This document shows positions 1 through 6,839 of a DNA stretch of 12,128 nt, piece by piece (positions within the stretch are counted from its first letter, which is position 1; each line of letters begins with the position of its first letter). The stretch is from Planctomycetota bacterium (GTDB lineage Bacteria; Planctomycetota; Phycisphaerae; UBA1845), in assembly GCA_022566435.1 (NCBI GenBank), contig JADFIX010000033.1, positions 1-12,128 of the forward strand, written 5' to 3'. The position numbers and the translations under genes are program-made. The notes under the pieces were generated by a model, which was not told where the DNA came from, searched no databases, and worked only from the letters and a program-made list of their open reading frames with translations.

Positions 1-1326
1 GCGTCGGGCAAGGGCAAGGATGAGCTGGTGAAGCTTCGGAGGCAGGCGAATGAGATCGATGGATCGGATAGTCCTTACAAGGCGATCGTATCGGTAATGA
101 TGCTCAAGGAAGGCTGGGATGTGAAGAACGTCACGACCATCGTCGGCCTGCGTGCCTATGCGGCTAAGAGCAACATCTTGCCGGAGCAGACCCTTGGTCG
201 CGGTCTGCGAAAAATGTATCCGGGCGGTATGGAGGAGCAAGTTAGCGTGGTCGGTACTGATGCGTTCATGGAGTTCGTCGAGTCGATCCAACGCGAGGGC
301 GTGGAGCTTGAACGCAAGGCGATGGGCGAAGGGACTAAGCCCAAGGCGCCGTTGGTCGTTGAGGTTGATAACGAGAACGAAAAGAAGGACATCGACGCAC
401 TGGACATTGAAATTCCCTTGCTGACGCCCCGGATCTACCGGGACTACAAGAATCTCGCCGATTTGAACGTGTGTGCGATGGGGCATCAGCGCGTGATGTA
501 TCAGCAATTCACCGAAGAACAGCAGCGGGAGATCGTCTTCAAGGACATTACGACCGGCGAAGTGACGCACACGACGATTCTCGACACGGCCGGCGTTGCC
601 GATTACCGCGGCGTGATCGGTTTTTTTGCCAAGACGATGATGAAAGACCTTCGGCTTGTTGGCGGCTACGACGTGCTGTATGGCAAGGTCAAGGCTTTCG
701 TCCAGAACGATCTGTTCGACCGGGTAGTGGACCTGGAGCATCCCAACACGCTTCGCAACCTATCCGAACTCGCCGCGACCAAGACCCTGCTTGAATCTTT
801 CAAGAAGGTGATCAACGCCTTGACCGTGCAGGATAGGGGCGACGCTGAAATACGGGACACCATCAAGCTGCGTCAGACTCGCCCGTTTGTTACCAAGGAT
901 CAGGAGTATCTTGTCCCGAAGAAAAGTGTCTTCAATCGCATCATCGGTGACAGCCATCTGGAGCTTCGCTTTGCGAGCTTTTTGGAAGAGTGCAGCGATG
1001 TTGTGTCCTACGCCAAGAATTACATGGCGGTGCATTTCAAGCTGGATTATGTTAACGCGGACGGCAACATCTCGAACTACTACCCCGACTTTCTCGTCAA
1101 GCTGACGGACGGCCGGATTGTCGTCGTCGAAACCAAGGGGCAGCAAGACCTGGATGTACCTCCGAAGATGGAACGTTTGCGGCAGTGGTGCGAGGACATC
1201 AACCGAATTCAAGCGGATGCGACCTACGATTTCGTCTACGTGGACGAAAAGAGCTTCGATAAGTACGAACCCAAATCGTTCAAGGAGTTGCTCGACGGGT
1301 TCAGGGACTACAAGGACGAGTGTTGA
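1..1326 (+). CDS. Type III-like restriction enzyme R (Res) subunit, C-terminal part (5' end outside the window)
   Basis: The reading frame is open from base 1, so this is the last 441 residues of a larger protein; Res-type helicases are usually around 900 residues. Counting from base 1, a motif V-like segment (LKEGWDV, about residues 34-40) is followed by motif VI Q63-x3-R67-x2-R70 (QTLGRGLR) of the superfamily 2 helicase core. The end carries a PD-(D/E)XK nuclease signature: YPDF with D363, then VVVETKG with E377 and K379, preceded by a possible upstream Glu in HLELRF. Family knowledge: type III R subunits couple ATP-driven translocation on DNA to cleavage, working with a Mod methyltransferase. 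Any mod gene would lie upstream and cannot be seen, so a Mod-independent restriction-like helicase is also possible. The gene heads a same-strand run of nuclease genes. Confidence 0.9.
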   Translation, partial: ASGKGKDELVKLRRQANEIDGSDSPYKAIVSVMMLKEGWDVKNVTTIVGLRAYAAKSNILPEQTLGRGLRKMYPGGMEEQVSVVGTDAFMEFVESIQREGVELERKAMGEGTKPKAPLVVEVDNENEKKDIDALDIEIPLLTPRIYRDYKNLADLNVCAMGHQRVMYQQFTEEQQREIVFKDITTGEVTHTTILDTAGVADYRGVIGFFAKTMMKDLRLVGGYDVLYGKVKAFVQNDLFDRVVDLEHPNTLRNLSELAATKTLLESFKKVINALTVQDRGDAEIRDTIKLRQTRPFVTKDQEYLVPKKSVFNRIIGDSHLELRFASFLEECSDVVSYAKNYMAVHFKLDYVNADGNISNYYPDFLVKLTDGRIVVVETKGQQDLDVPPKMERLRQWCEDINRIQADATYDFVYVDEKSFDKYEPKSFKELLDGFRDYKDEC

Positions 1327-1392
1327 TTGCTACGGTTCGCTGCGCCACCGCCCGATGCGCATGGCAACCGAAGCAGAATAGCGAGGTAACAA

Positions 1393-1602
1393 GTGAAGGA
1401 GCCGTTGAGGAGCGAGAAACACGAGGAGGCACGAAAGAGAGTGCCCGATGAACTAAAGGGTGTCTTCGACGAGTTCGTAGAACACTACAAGCTCGCAGCG
1501 ACCAAACACCATGGCTCGCCGTTCATCTCATATGTGGTCTTGGCCGACATGGTCAACCTTGGGTGGCGATGCACAGGAGCTTCGTCGGAGAGAAAAGAGT
1601 GA
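1393..1602 (+). CDS. Small conserved-looking protein, 69 aa, unknown function
   Basis: This short gene sits 66 bases after the res stop and starts at GTG 1393, with GAGG at 1383-1386 six bases upstream and an in-frame stop (TAA 1387-1389) just before it, so no longer start is possible. The product is charged and mostly helical in appearance, with a KRVPDELKGVFDEFVEHY helix-like segment and a SPFISYVVLADMVNLGWR end. I recognise no domain. Its stop overlaps the likely GTG start of the next gene (GTGA at 1599-1602), so it is probably translationally coupled to the HEPN gene. The position between a restriction helicase and a HEPN RNase suggests an accessory role in that system, but this is inference from context only. 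Confidence 0.65.
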   Translation: MKEPLRSEKHEEARKRVPDELKGVFDEFVEHYKLAATKHHGSPFISYVVLADMVNLGWRCTGASSERKE

Positions 1603-2837
1603 CTCGTCGATCCGTAGCAATCGGGCGGGTTGGGCGGTCACCAACGACGATGACGAATGATACGCGCGACAACTTTATTCTTCATTCGATCTTGCCAGCC
1701 ATGCCGATCCGCGAACCCATCACCTGTGCAGATGTTGTGTTCTGCACAACCCAACACCTGGATCAGTATTCAATAACTCCTGCGGAGGATCAAACAACTC
1801 TGGCAACGCTAGCTTCAAAATGCCGCGATGCCCACGGAAATACTCTCGATCGTGTTGGCGTCGTGCTTGTCCCGGAACCAAGTGCCGACGCCCTGATCCC
1901 CGAAGGAATCCCGCGAATCTGCCGAGATGTTGTGGCCCTGTGCCACATCACGGGCGGAACAGCACTGAATTGTAATCATGGGCAGGGCACGACTGTGTAT
2001 AACGCTGATTACTTCGAGTCGCTTCCCATCCGGTTTGGCAAGAACGGTTTTGTGATCCAACGTCCGGGGCTACTCAGCCTCAACTCGGGGTGCGATCATC
2101 TGTTTCCCACGCTTCCGGTGTATCTCTCTTCGCCTCGGGATAGGGATTTTCAGCTAGACAAGCGATTGTTCGAGGCGTGCGATAAGGCAGTGTGTTTTTT
2201 CGTGCAGAAGCGCCATCGGCGCGAATTGCGTCAACTGTTTCGAGCAATCGCTTTGACCATGCACGCCACACGAATCATGCCCGAAACTGAATCGACGTAC
2301 CACGACCTTGGGCCAAGGATCATTAGCTGGGTATCGGCCTTCGAAACGCTTGTTCATCCGGGGCGAGGACAGGTTAGCATACAAAATGTGATCCAACTCA
2401 TAAAACGAATACCGTGGCACGACGACCGACCCCCAGGTCGCGGCGGTCAACGCCGCCGTGAAATGTCGTTGAACGAGCAGAGATACATCGTGAAGGATCG
2501 GCATGGGCGTGTGGTCGGCCGGGAAAACGGCGCTTGCCGATTGTACCGCCAGCTCTACAAACTCCGAAACGATGTCGCACACGGAAATGTAATCCGCCCC
2601 AACGAATTCGCGGCGCATCCGAGCGTCAACCGAGGGGCGCGGATCGACCAGATCGCACCGCTTCTGTTTCGCGGCTGCATTCTGGAACGACTTCGGGAAT
2701 TAGGGGTTCTGCCGAGGACTCCGCAGACTGAATCTTGGACCCTTGCTCAGTTCCAGGCATCGGTTGGCGAGTCGCTCGACGCTTATAATTTCGATGGAGC
2801 GCTCGCCAAAGCGCTGTTCGGTCGGGACAACGATTAG
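1599..2837 (+). CDS. HEPN-domain protein (Apea-like HEPN), probable RNase
   Basis: The C-terminal third has the pattern of Apea-like HEPN proteins: a W-x-SAFE-x-L helix (WVSAFETLVHP), a linker, then YKLRNDVAHG. The last contains R323-N324-x3-H328, the R-x4-H motif that forms the RNase active site in HEPN toxins and defence proteins. The N-terminal ~200 residues show no domain I recognise. I place the start at GTG 1599 because GGAG (1587-1590) lies eight bases upstream and the codon overlaps the previous stop as GTGA. That gives 412 residues; an upstream GTG (1563) and a downstream ATG (1650) are alternatives. HEPN RNases in anti-phage loci typically cleave tRNA or mRNA on activation. What would activate this one is not visible; the next-door nucleases or the 69-aa protein are candidates. 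Confidence 0.8.
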   Translation: MTRRSVAIGRVGRSPTTMTNDTRDNFILHSILPAMPIREPITCADVVFCTTQHLDQYSITPAEDQTTLATLASKCRDAHGNTLDRVGVVLVPEPSADALIPEGIPRICRDVVALCHITGGTALNCNHGQGTTVYNADYFESLPIRFGKNGFVIQRPGLLSLNSGCDHLFPTLPVYLSSPRDRDFQLDKRLFEACDKAVCFFVQKRHRRELRQLFRAIALTMHATRIMPETESTYHDLGPRIISWVSAFETLVHPGRGQVSIQNVIQLIKRIPWHDDRPPGRGGQRRREMSLNEQRYIVKDRHGRVVGRENGACRLYRQLYKLRNDVAHGNVIRPNEFAAHPSVNRGARIDQIAPLLFRGCILERLRELGVLPRTPQTESWTLAQFQASVGESLDAYNFDGALAKALFGRDND

Positions 2838-2867
2838 AGGCAATCAAGATGAGGACGGGCAGGTATT

Positions 2868-3566
2868 ATGGCTAAGGCTCGACCACTCGTAGGCGGATTC
2901 CTTGAACGCATTTCGGTCACGGCATTCGAGAAATACCACCGCGAAATCACCGATCTGGTTCGATCTCAGCACGGCGTGTACGCGCTATACAAGAACGACC
3001 GCCTCTACTATGTCGGCCTCGCGGTCAATCTTCGTCGCCGTATCAAGCAGCACCTGCGTGACAAACACGCGGGCCGATGGAACCGCTTTAGCCTTTACCT
3101 CGTACGCAAAGTCGATCACATCAAGGAGATCGAGTCTTTGCTGCTGCGCATTGCAGACCCAGCGGGTAACAAACAGGGTGGGCGGCTCCGCAAAGCAACG
3201 AATCTCGACCGCCAATTGCGCCGCAAGATGCAGAAGCGTCAGAAGGAAGAGCTTGACGAAATCTTCGCCAAGGATGCGGGTCCACAGCGGGCAGTATCCA
3301 AAGCCGCTCGTAGTCGGAAGGTCAAGCGAAAGAAGGCAGGCCGAGGCGATCGAGTGGATCGCCCGTTGAAGGGCCTAGTTGGCGCAGGCAAGAGAATCTA
3401 CGCCACTTACAAGGGCAAGGAATTCAAGGCGATTGTCTACCGCAATGGCCGGATCAAGTTCAACGGACAGTTGTACGACAGCCCGTCCGCAGCAGGAAAG
3501 TCGGTGCAAAAACGCGAGACGAACGGCTGGTCGTTCTGGCGCGTGCGCAAAGATGGCGGCTGGTGA
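2868..3566 (+). CDS. GIY-YIG nuclease fused to a C-terminal RAMA/DUF4357-like domain
   Basis: The GIY-YIG domain occupies roughly residues 34-105: GVY (36-38), YYVG (47-50), NLRRR with the conserved Arg at about 56, E89 in KEIESLLLRI as the likely metal-binding Glu, and N101 in GNKQ. The key positions thus look intact, predicting a metal-dependent DNA nuclease. A very basic linker (about 135-165) follows. Residues about 168-228 form a small domain with G-x-LYDSPSAAG and NGWSFWRV, the signature shared by RAMA and DUF4357 domains, which occur in restriction-modification proteins and are proposed to recognise DNA or its modification state. ATG 2868 starts 30 bases after the HEPN stop, with AGG close upstream (2861-2863) and GAGGA (2851-2855) further off. 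A modification-sensing or partner nuclease role in the cluster is inference. Confidence 0.85.
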   Translation: MAKARPLVGGFLERISVTAFEKYHREITDLVRSQHGVYALYKNDRLYYVGLAVNLRRRIKQHLRDKHAGRWNRFSLYLVRKVDHIKEIESLLLRIADPAGNKQGGRLRKATNLDRQLRRKMQKRQKEELDEIFAKDAGPQRAVSKAARSRKVKRKKAGRGDRVDRPLKGLVGAGKRIYATYKGKEFKAIVYRNGRIKFNGQLYDSPSAAGKSVQKRETNGWSFWRVRKDGGW

Positions 3567-3715
3567 AGCTCAGCGAGTTGCGGAAGTAGGCCCCACTGAG
3601 AACGGGCCGTTGACATTTCCGGCATTAGATGGCGGAGACTGCGGCGAGTGTAGCGATGCCTCCGCGTTCGGCAGATGGCGAAAGCGCCAACCGAGGCCGA
3701 GGCAGGAGCGGTATA

Positions 3716-4387
3716 GTGGAAGATCAGAACGAGGCATGGAACTGTTTGGAATGGCGTGAACCATTCGCCGAATTCGCCCGCGAGCTTCGGATTCGCTTGG
3801 CCGCCGACACGCACACGACCGAAGACACCATCCGCTACTACTTCTGGAACGCCCTCGTGAAATCCGGCGCGGACGCGCACACGCTGGTGCCCGAAATGCC
3901 TCATCCGAACCCAGCCATGAAGGGAAAAGAGGTCGACCTTCGACTCGACGCCAAACCCTTCGGCCCGGCCTGGCTGGAAGTGAAATACAACCGAGGTCTG
4001 CCGAGCAAGCGAAACCTACCGCGCACGCAGGTGTACGGCGCGCTTCTGACGGATTTCTTCAAACTTGCTCTGATCGAAGACGGCGATCCGAAACTCGTCC
4101 TCTACGTTTCGACTCCAGAGATGGTGCGGCATCTCAAAAACAACGCTGGCGGCTTACTCGAATCGACTGACCGACCATTTGTATTGAGCCCGGAGGACTT
4201 CGACGATCTCCCCGCATCCGCCCGCAATACCGTACTGAAAAAGGTCGTTTTCGAAGACGCACCGCCGCAAATCGCCGCCACCGTTCTCGCACAAGAGTCG
4301 ATTGCTGATCACGAGGCGTTTCTTTTTGAAGTTCGACATGACTCCACGCACAAGGCAGGATCAAGCGATGAACGAAAAGGACGCTGA
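3716..4387 (+). CDS. PD-(D/E)XK nuclease-like protein, 223 aa
   Basis: The N-terminal half reads as a PD-(D/E)XK nuclease core: a helix with E36 (TTEDTIRYYFWNALV), E60 (LVPEMPHP), D74 in GKEVDLRL, and E88-V-K90 in AWLEVKYN. This is the usual Asp then Glu-x-Lys spacing on consecutive strands. A later segment (PKLVLYVSTPEMVRHL) looks like a core strand and helix. GTG 3716 is chosen because AGGAG (3704-3708) lies seven bases upstream. An ATG at 3629 would add 29 residues of low-complexity, Gly/Arg/Ala-rich sequence and has no ribosome site. The gene starts 149 bases after the GIY-YIG gene. It could cut DNA or be a nuclease-fold DNA-binding protein. No helicase or methylase domain is attached, so it probably acts with other cluster proteins; the substrate is unknown. 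Confidence 0.7.
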   Translation: MEDQNEAWNCLEWREPFAEFARELRIRLAADTHTTEDTIRYYFWNALVKSGADAHTLVPEMPHPNPAMKGKEVDLRLDAKPFGPAWLEVKYNRGLPSKRNLPRTQVYGALLTDFFKLALIEDGDPKLVLYVSTPEMVRHLKNNAGGLLESTDRPFVLSPEDFDDLPASARNTVLKKVVFEDAPPQIAATVLAQESIADHEAFLFEVRHDSTHKAGSSDERKGR

Positions 4388-4550
4388 CACGTGGCTGGAC
4401 TCGCCGGCGCCTGTCGGGTACGTGAATCTGGAGCGTATCCGAGAAAATCACATCGCTCCTGCCAACACAAACGCGATCGACGCACTGATGGCCCTTACGC
4501 CAGCGGGTGTGCAGCGAACGCTACGCATACAGGGATCACCACCGGAGTAG
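4368..4550 (+). CDS. Small protein, 60 aa, unknown function
   Basis: ATG 4368 is preceded by AGGA (4357-4360) at seven bases and overlaps the last 20 bases of the PD-(D/E)XK gene in another frame, so the two are probably translationally coupled. The frame is also open upstream (starts at 4338 or 4302), but those would overlap further and lack a good ribosome site. The product is acidic at its start (NEKDADTWLDS), then VGYVNLERIREN, an Ala/Asn-rich stretch and LTPAGVQRTLRIQG. It has no cysteines, membrane segment or recognisable domain. It might be a small regulator, antitoxin-like partner or nuclease inhibitor; nothing in the sequence decides this. Confidence 0.5.
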   Translation: MNEKDADTWLDSPAPVGYVNLERIRENHIAPANTNAIDALMALTPAGVQRTLRIQGSPPE

Positions 4551-4559
4551 CATTCAGCA

Positions 4560-5744
4560 ATGGCATGTGAAACAAATGTCGGCCGACTTCGTGAATCCGT
4601 ATTGAAGGCGTTGCGACGGTACGGCCACGCTACGAACGCCTTGCGCGAGTGCCAGTCGGATAGCCCCGATCTAGAAAAGAAGTGTTCTGAATGGGAAACG
4701 GCGCGCGGGAGTATGGAAGATCTCATCAGCAATCGGTCACCCAAAAGACTTCGTGACGCCCTTCGGGGTGGATCCGACGAGATACGAGACGCCTGGGTGT
4801 TGAAGTTTAGGAGCCGGAATCCCGAAGAATTCAGTCTTTGGGTCCCGCCGATGGAGTTCGTCGATAACGAGACAGACAAGGGGGATGCAATTACGCACAG
4901 GGTTCGAGTGTGCCGGCACGTGTCCCACTACCTCAAAATTCACGAATGGCAACCAGAATGGCCGGATGTTGAATCCGCGACCGGCAAGGCTGAAACTGTT
5001 TTCGATGAGCTTACGCATCTCGGCATTGACGACCTTACGCCAACGGTTGATGAAGTGAAGAAAATCGTAATAGAGCTGATAACTAGCGCTGAATCGGGCC
5101 TGCGGCGCCAAGCCGATTCTTCCTCCGGCGTTTCCCGCAAGCTACTCGTGGCACATGCACCGTTTGCCCCTCCCCGAGGGTTCCCCGTTGGTAGCCTCAA
5201 GGACAGAGTCTTCGAAATCGAACCAGCGGCGGATCAAGGCGCGATTGACGCGGCATGCGATGAGCTTGAGCGCGACGGGGTCATACAGCAGGAAAAATCG
5301 GAGTTCTCGAACATCTTAACGAAAGAACGGATCAAAGAAAAGCGTTGGTGCCTTGCGAAACCGGCAAGCACAACTGCGCCGACCGACACGCCGGAACGGT
5401 CAGACACCCACGTCCCAGCGGCATTCTCAGCTGACAAACCACAGTCGGAGAGCGGTTTAGAGAAACTCGCGACAATTCCGGCTCTTCCACCTGAAAAAGT
5501 GGGCTGGGTGTCGCAAGTCGTTGCAGCTCGGTCGCTGATCGAGGAGACTCGAAACAGCAAAGAAGACACCAAGGCTGGTAGTCGAAAGGTCGGTGCACTC
5601 AAGAAGGCGCGCACGCGAGGGATCCACGACAAGGGGGCAACAGCTGGCATCGACAAAGACGGACATATCTGGCGCCAGGATCCCGACGACAAGAAAACGG
5701 TCTGGTATCTGGAATCCACGGTGGACAAGAAGAACAAGCGATAG
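4560..5744 (+). CDS. Uncharacterised 394-aa protein with a possible internal winged helix
   Basis: ATG 4560 follows nine bases after the previous stop, with GGAG at 4544-4547 (12 bases away, long spacing). I do not recognise the family. The N-terminal ~80 residues are charged and helical in appearance, possibly coiled coil. Around residues 210-265, a segment resembling a winged helix (GAIDAACDELERDGVIQ ... KRWCLA) has the helix-helix-wing pattern of small DNA-binding domains. Then comes a Thr/Ser/Pro/Asp-rich linker (about 266-305) and a basic stretch (about 335-355). The C-terminus has an aromatic segment, GIDKDGHIWRQD followed by KKTVWYLEST. The gene ends the compact cargo run and is followed by a 202-base non-coding gap, so it is probably the last gene of that transcription unit. 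A DNA-binding or sensor role is a guess. Confidence 0.65.
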   Translation: MACETNVGRLRESVLKALRRYGHATNALRECQSDSPDLEKKCSEWETARGSMEDLISNRSPKRLRDALRGGSDEIRDAWVLKFRSRNPEEFSLWVPPMEFVDNETDKGDAITHRVRVCRHVSHYLKIHEWQPEWPDVESATGKAETVFDELTHLGIDDLTPTVDEVKKIVIELITSAESGLRRQADSSSGVSRKLLVAHAPFAPPRGFPVGSLKDRVFEIEPAADQGAIDAACDELERDGVIQQEKSEFSNILTKERIKEKRWCLAKPASTTAPTDTPERSDTHVPAAFSADKPQSESGLEKLATIPALPPEKVGWVSQVVAARSLIEETRNSKEDTKAGSRKVGALKKARTRGIHDKGATAGIDKDGHIWRQDPDDKKTVWYLESTVDKKNKR

Positions 5745-5946
5745 TAGCGACGATTGACCGGGACAGTCACGTCGTGACAGTTGAGAATCCTGACAAAGTT
5801 TTAATCCATCTAACGCCTCCAAGAACGCACTTTCACCGGGACATCAGAGGGACAACTCAGAGCTGATTCGGGAGCCCGAGCCGTCGTAAGTGCGCCCGTC
5901 GTGTATAGTCCAACGAACGCGGAACACCTTTTGGAGGTCGACAACT
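5745..5946. other. Intergenic gap between cargo cluster and element-maintenance module
   Basis: This 202-base stretch shows no ORF of its own that I trust. It contains a perfect 13-base palindrome at 5766-5778 (GTCACG-T-CGTGAC), a short inverted repeat TCGGG-AG-CCCGA at 5868-5879, and a TATAGT box at 5904-5909 that could be the -10 of a promoter for the downstream HTH gene, though I find no convincing -35. A strong ribosome site (GGAGG 5933-5937) ends the gap. It is the natural boundary between two transcription units, and the palindrome is a possible operator. I see no T-rich intrinsic terminator. Confidence 0.4.
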
Positions 5947-6159
5947 ATGACCATGCTCACCGTCGGCGATGTTGCAAGACGGCTTAAGATTTCAAGAGCA
6001 AGAGTGGCCTACGCCGTAGAGAAATTCGGCGTACAGGAACGCACTCGAGCCGGGATTCTTCGCCTATTCTCAGAAGATCAACTCCCGGTCATCGAGGCGG
6101 CGATCAGGACGGTTCGGCACCGGCAGCGATCAACTATTGAAGCCAAACATGGTGACTAA
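5947..6159 (+). CDS. Small HTH DNA-binding protein (MerR/excisionase-like), 70 aa
   Basis: The first half, LTVGDVARRLKISRARVAYAVEKFGV, matches the helix-turn-helix of MerR-type and excisionase (Xis/HTH_17) proteins: a 'T-V-x-D-V-A-x-x-L' first helix and a recognition helix. It is followed by a short wing-like stretch (RAGILRLFSEDQL) and a final helix. ATG 5947 is preceded by GGAGG (5933-5937) at nine bases, an excellent site; a longer start at 5890 has none. Within an integrative element such proteins act as excision directionality factors or transcription regulators. It lies upstream of the replication-type ATPase and may control that unit. No effector domain follows the HTH. Confidence 0.7.
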   Translation: MTMLTVGDVARRLKISRARVAYAVEKFGVQERTRAGILRLFSEDQLPVIEAAIRTVRHRQRSTIEAKHGD

Positions 6160-6307
6160 GGACTACGCGGTAGCCTCAAAGCATTCCCCTCGGTTTGCAG
6201 TCGATCGGCGGCTGAAAGAGGCGATTGCCATGTTGGCGTTGAACGAAACGGACGATCCGGACTCCGGCGCGCGCGATTCGGCGAGCAACACCGAGTTACA
6301 GGACTAG
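6149..6307 (+). CDS. Small ORF, 52 aa, overlapping the HTH gene end
   Basis: An ATG at 6149 opens a 52-codon frame that overlaps the last 11 bases of the HTH gene. There is an in-frame alternative GTG at 6152. No ribosome site of its own is visible, so expression would depend on coupling to the HTH gene. The product begins MVTKDYAVASKHSPRF, has a short amphipathic-looking helix (RRLKEAIAMLALNE) and an acidic, Asp/Ser-rich tail. No family is recognised. Its length is short enough to arise by chance. The tight overlap with a real gene, and the otherwise empty 257 bases between 6160 and 6416, are the arguments for it. Confidence 0.35.
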   Translation: MVTKDYAVASKHSPRFAVDRRLKEAIAMLALNETDDPDSGARDSASNTELQD

Positions 6308-6365
6308 TCCGAGCCCTGTTGTATCGAGAGATCGCGCCAATCTCCGAGGTATTACACAAGAAGTT

Positions 6366-6393
6366 GCGGGGTGTCTCTGGCAAGACACCCCGC
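6366..6393 (+). terminator. Strong perfect hairpin in a gene leader (terminator or attenuator-like, no U-tract)
   Basis: Bases 6366-6376 (GCGGGGTGTCT) and 6383-6393 (AGACACCCCGC) are exact inverted complements of 11 bp around a six-base loop CTGGCA. The stem is GC-rich and would be very stable. It is followed by an A-rich run, not T residues, so it is not a classic intrinsic terminator on the + strand, and the - strand side has only a weak T content. It lies 23 bases before the ATG at 6417, so it is positioned as an attenuator, an mRNA-stabilising stem, or a DNA-level protein-binding site for the downstream ATPase unit. Confidence 0.55.
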
Positions 6394-6416
6394 ACAACGA
6401 AAGAAAGAGATACTCA

Positions 6417-6839
6417 ATGTCATTCTATCGAGATAGCTCGAGCCCGCAAGTCAACATTCTTCCGTCGTGCAATTTGCACGGCTGTCGGTTCGTCGAAGAT
6501 TTCCCGAACGGCTGCCCGCTCGCGGCGGCCAATCCGCTGAGCGCCGTACACGAATTACAGGAGCTTGGATACCAGCTTTTCTTGAATTCCGAACCGGCCA
6601 GCATGGTGTTTCATCGGTACGATACGTGCAATTCCTGCGTCCGCCGCCTCTTGTCGCACCCCATTGTCCGACAGCTTCGACATGATCTGGCCGAAGTACG
6701 CGACCGCGCAAGCGCGGATGTGCCTACTGGCGTTGCCCAATCTCCAGAACGTGCAAACGTCGCTGGGACCGCTAATGGCCGCGTTCGAATCCCTCTCTCG
6801 TTATACGCCAGGCATCGCAGGAGGCCCAAGAATGATTGA
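6417..6839 (+). CDS. Cysteine-containing small protein, possible zinc finger, 140 aa
   Basis: ATG 6417 begins 23 bases after the strong hairpin; a purine-rich AAAGAGA lies just upstream as a weak ribosome site. The N-terminal half holds cysteines at 18, 23, 33, 71 and 74, arranged as CNLHGC, NGCP and CNSC, with nearby histidines (21, 45, 66). That suggests a metal-binding fold, but I cannot assign a family. The C-terminal third is rich in Arg and ends ARHRRRPKND, suggesting nucleic-acid contact or disorder. The stop overlaps the start of the ATPase gene by eight bases (6832-6839), typical of coupled translation, so this is probably an accessory protein of the ATPase. A 15-base palindrome lies in its coding start. 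Confidence 0.55.
   Translation: MSFYRDSSSPQVNILPSCNLHGCRFVEDFPNGCPLAAANPLSAVHELQELGYQLFLNSEPASMVFHRYDTCNSCVRRLLSHPIVRQLRHDLAEVRDRASADVPTGVAQSPERANVAGTANGRVRIPLSLYARHRRRPKND
6466..6480. repeat. 15-base perfect palindrome with GTGCA core
   Basis: CGTGCAA (6466-6472), a central T, and TTGCACG (6474-6480) form an exact inverted repeat inside the coding start of the cysteine protein, about 50 bases after its ATG. It could be an operator for one of the element's HTH proteins. Similar GTGCA palindromes occur past the end of the ATPase gene (8414-8518). The coding constraint PSCNLHGC may also explain it. Confidence 0.35.

Noticed and set aside
1563..1598. Earlier GTG/ATG starts for the HEPN gene
   Set aside because: They overlap the previous gene by about 40 bases without a better ribosome site; GTG 1599 has GGAG and a GTGA overlap.
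3610..3638. TTGACA at 3610-3615 as promoter for the PD-(D/E)XK gene
   Set aside because: No acceptable -10 box at 16-18 bases distance.
3629..3715. Upstream ATG extension of the PD-(D/E)XK gene
   Set aside because: No ribosome site before 3629, and the added residues are low-complexity; GTG 3716 has AGGAG at ideal spacing.
6664..6831. Longer N-terminus for the ATPase from ATG 6664
   Set aside because: Would overlap most of the second half of the cysteine protein gene; AGGAGG before ATG 6832 is decisive.
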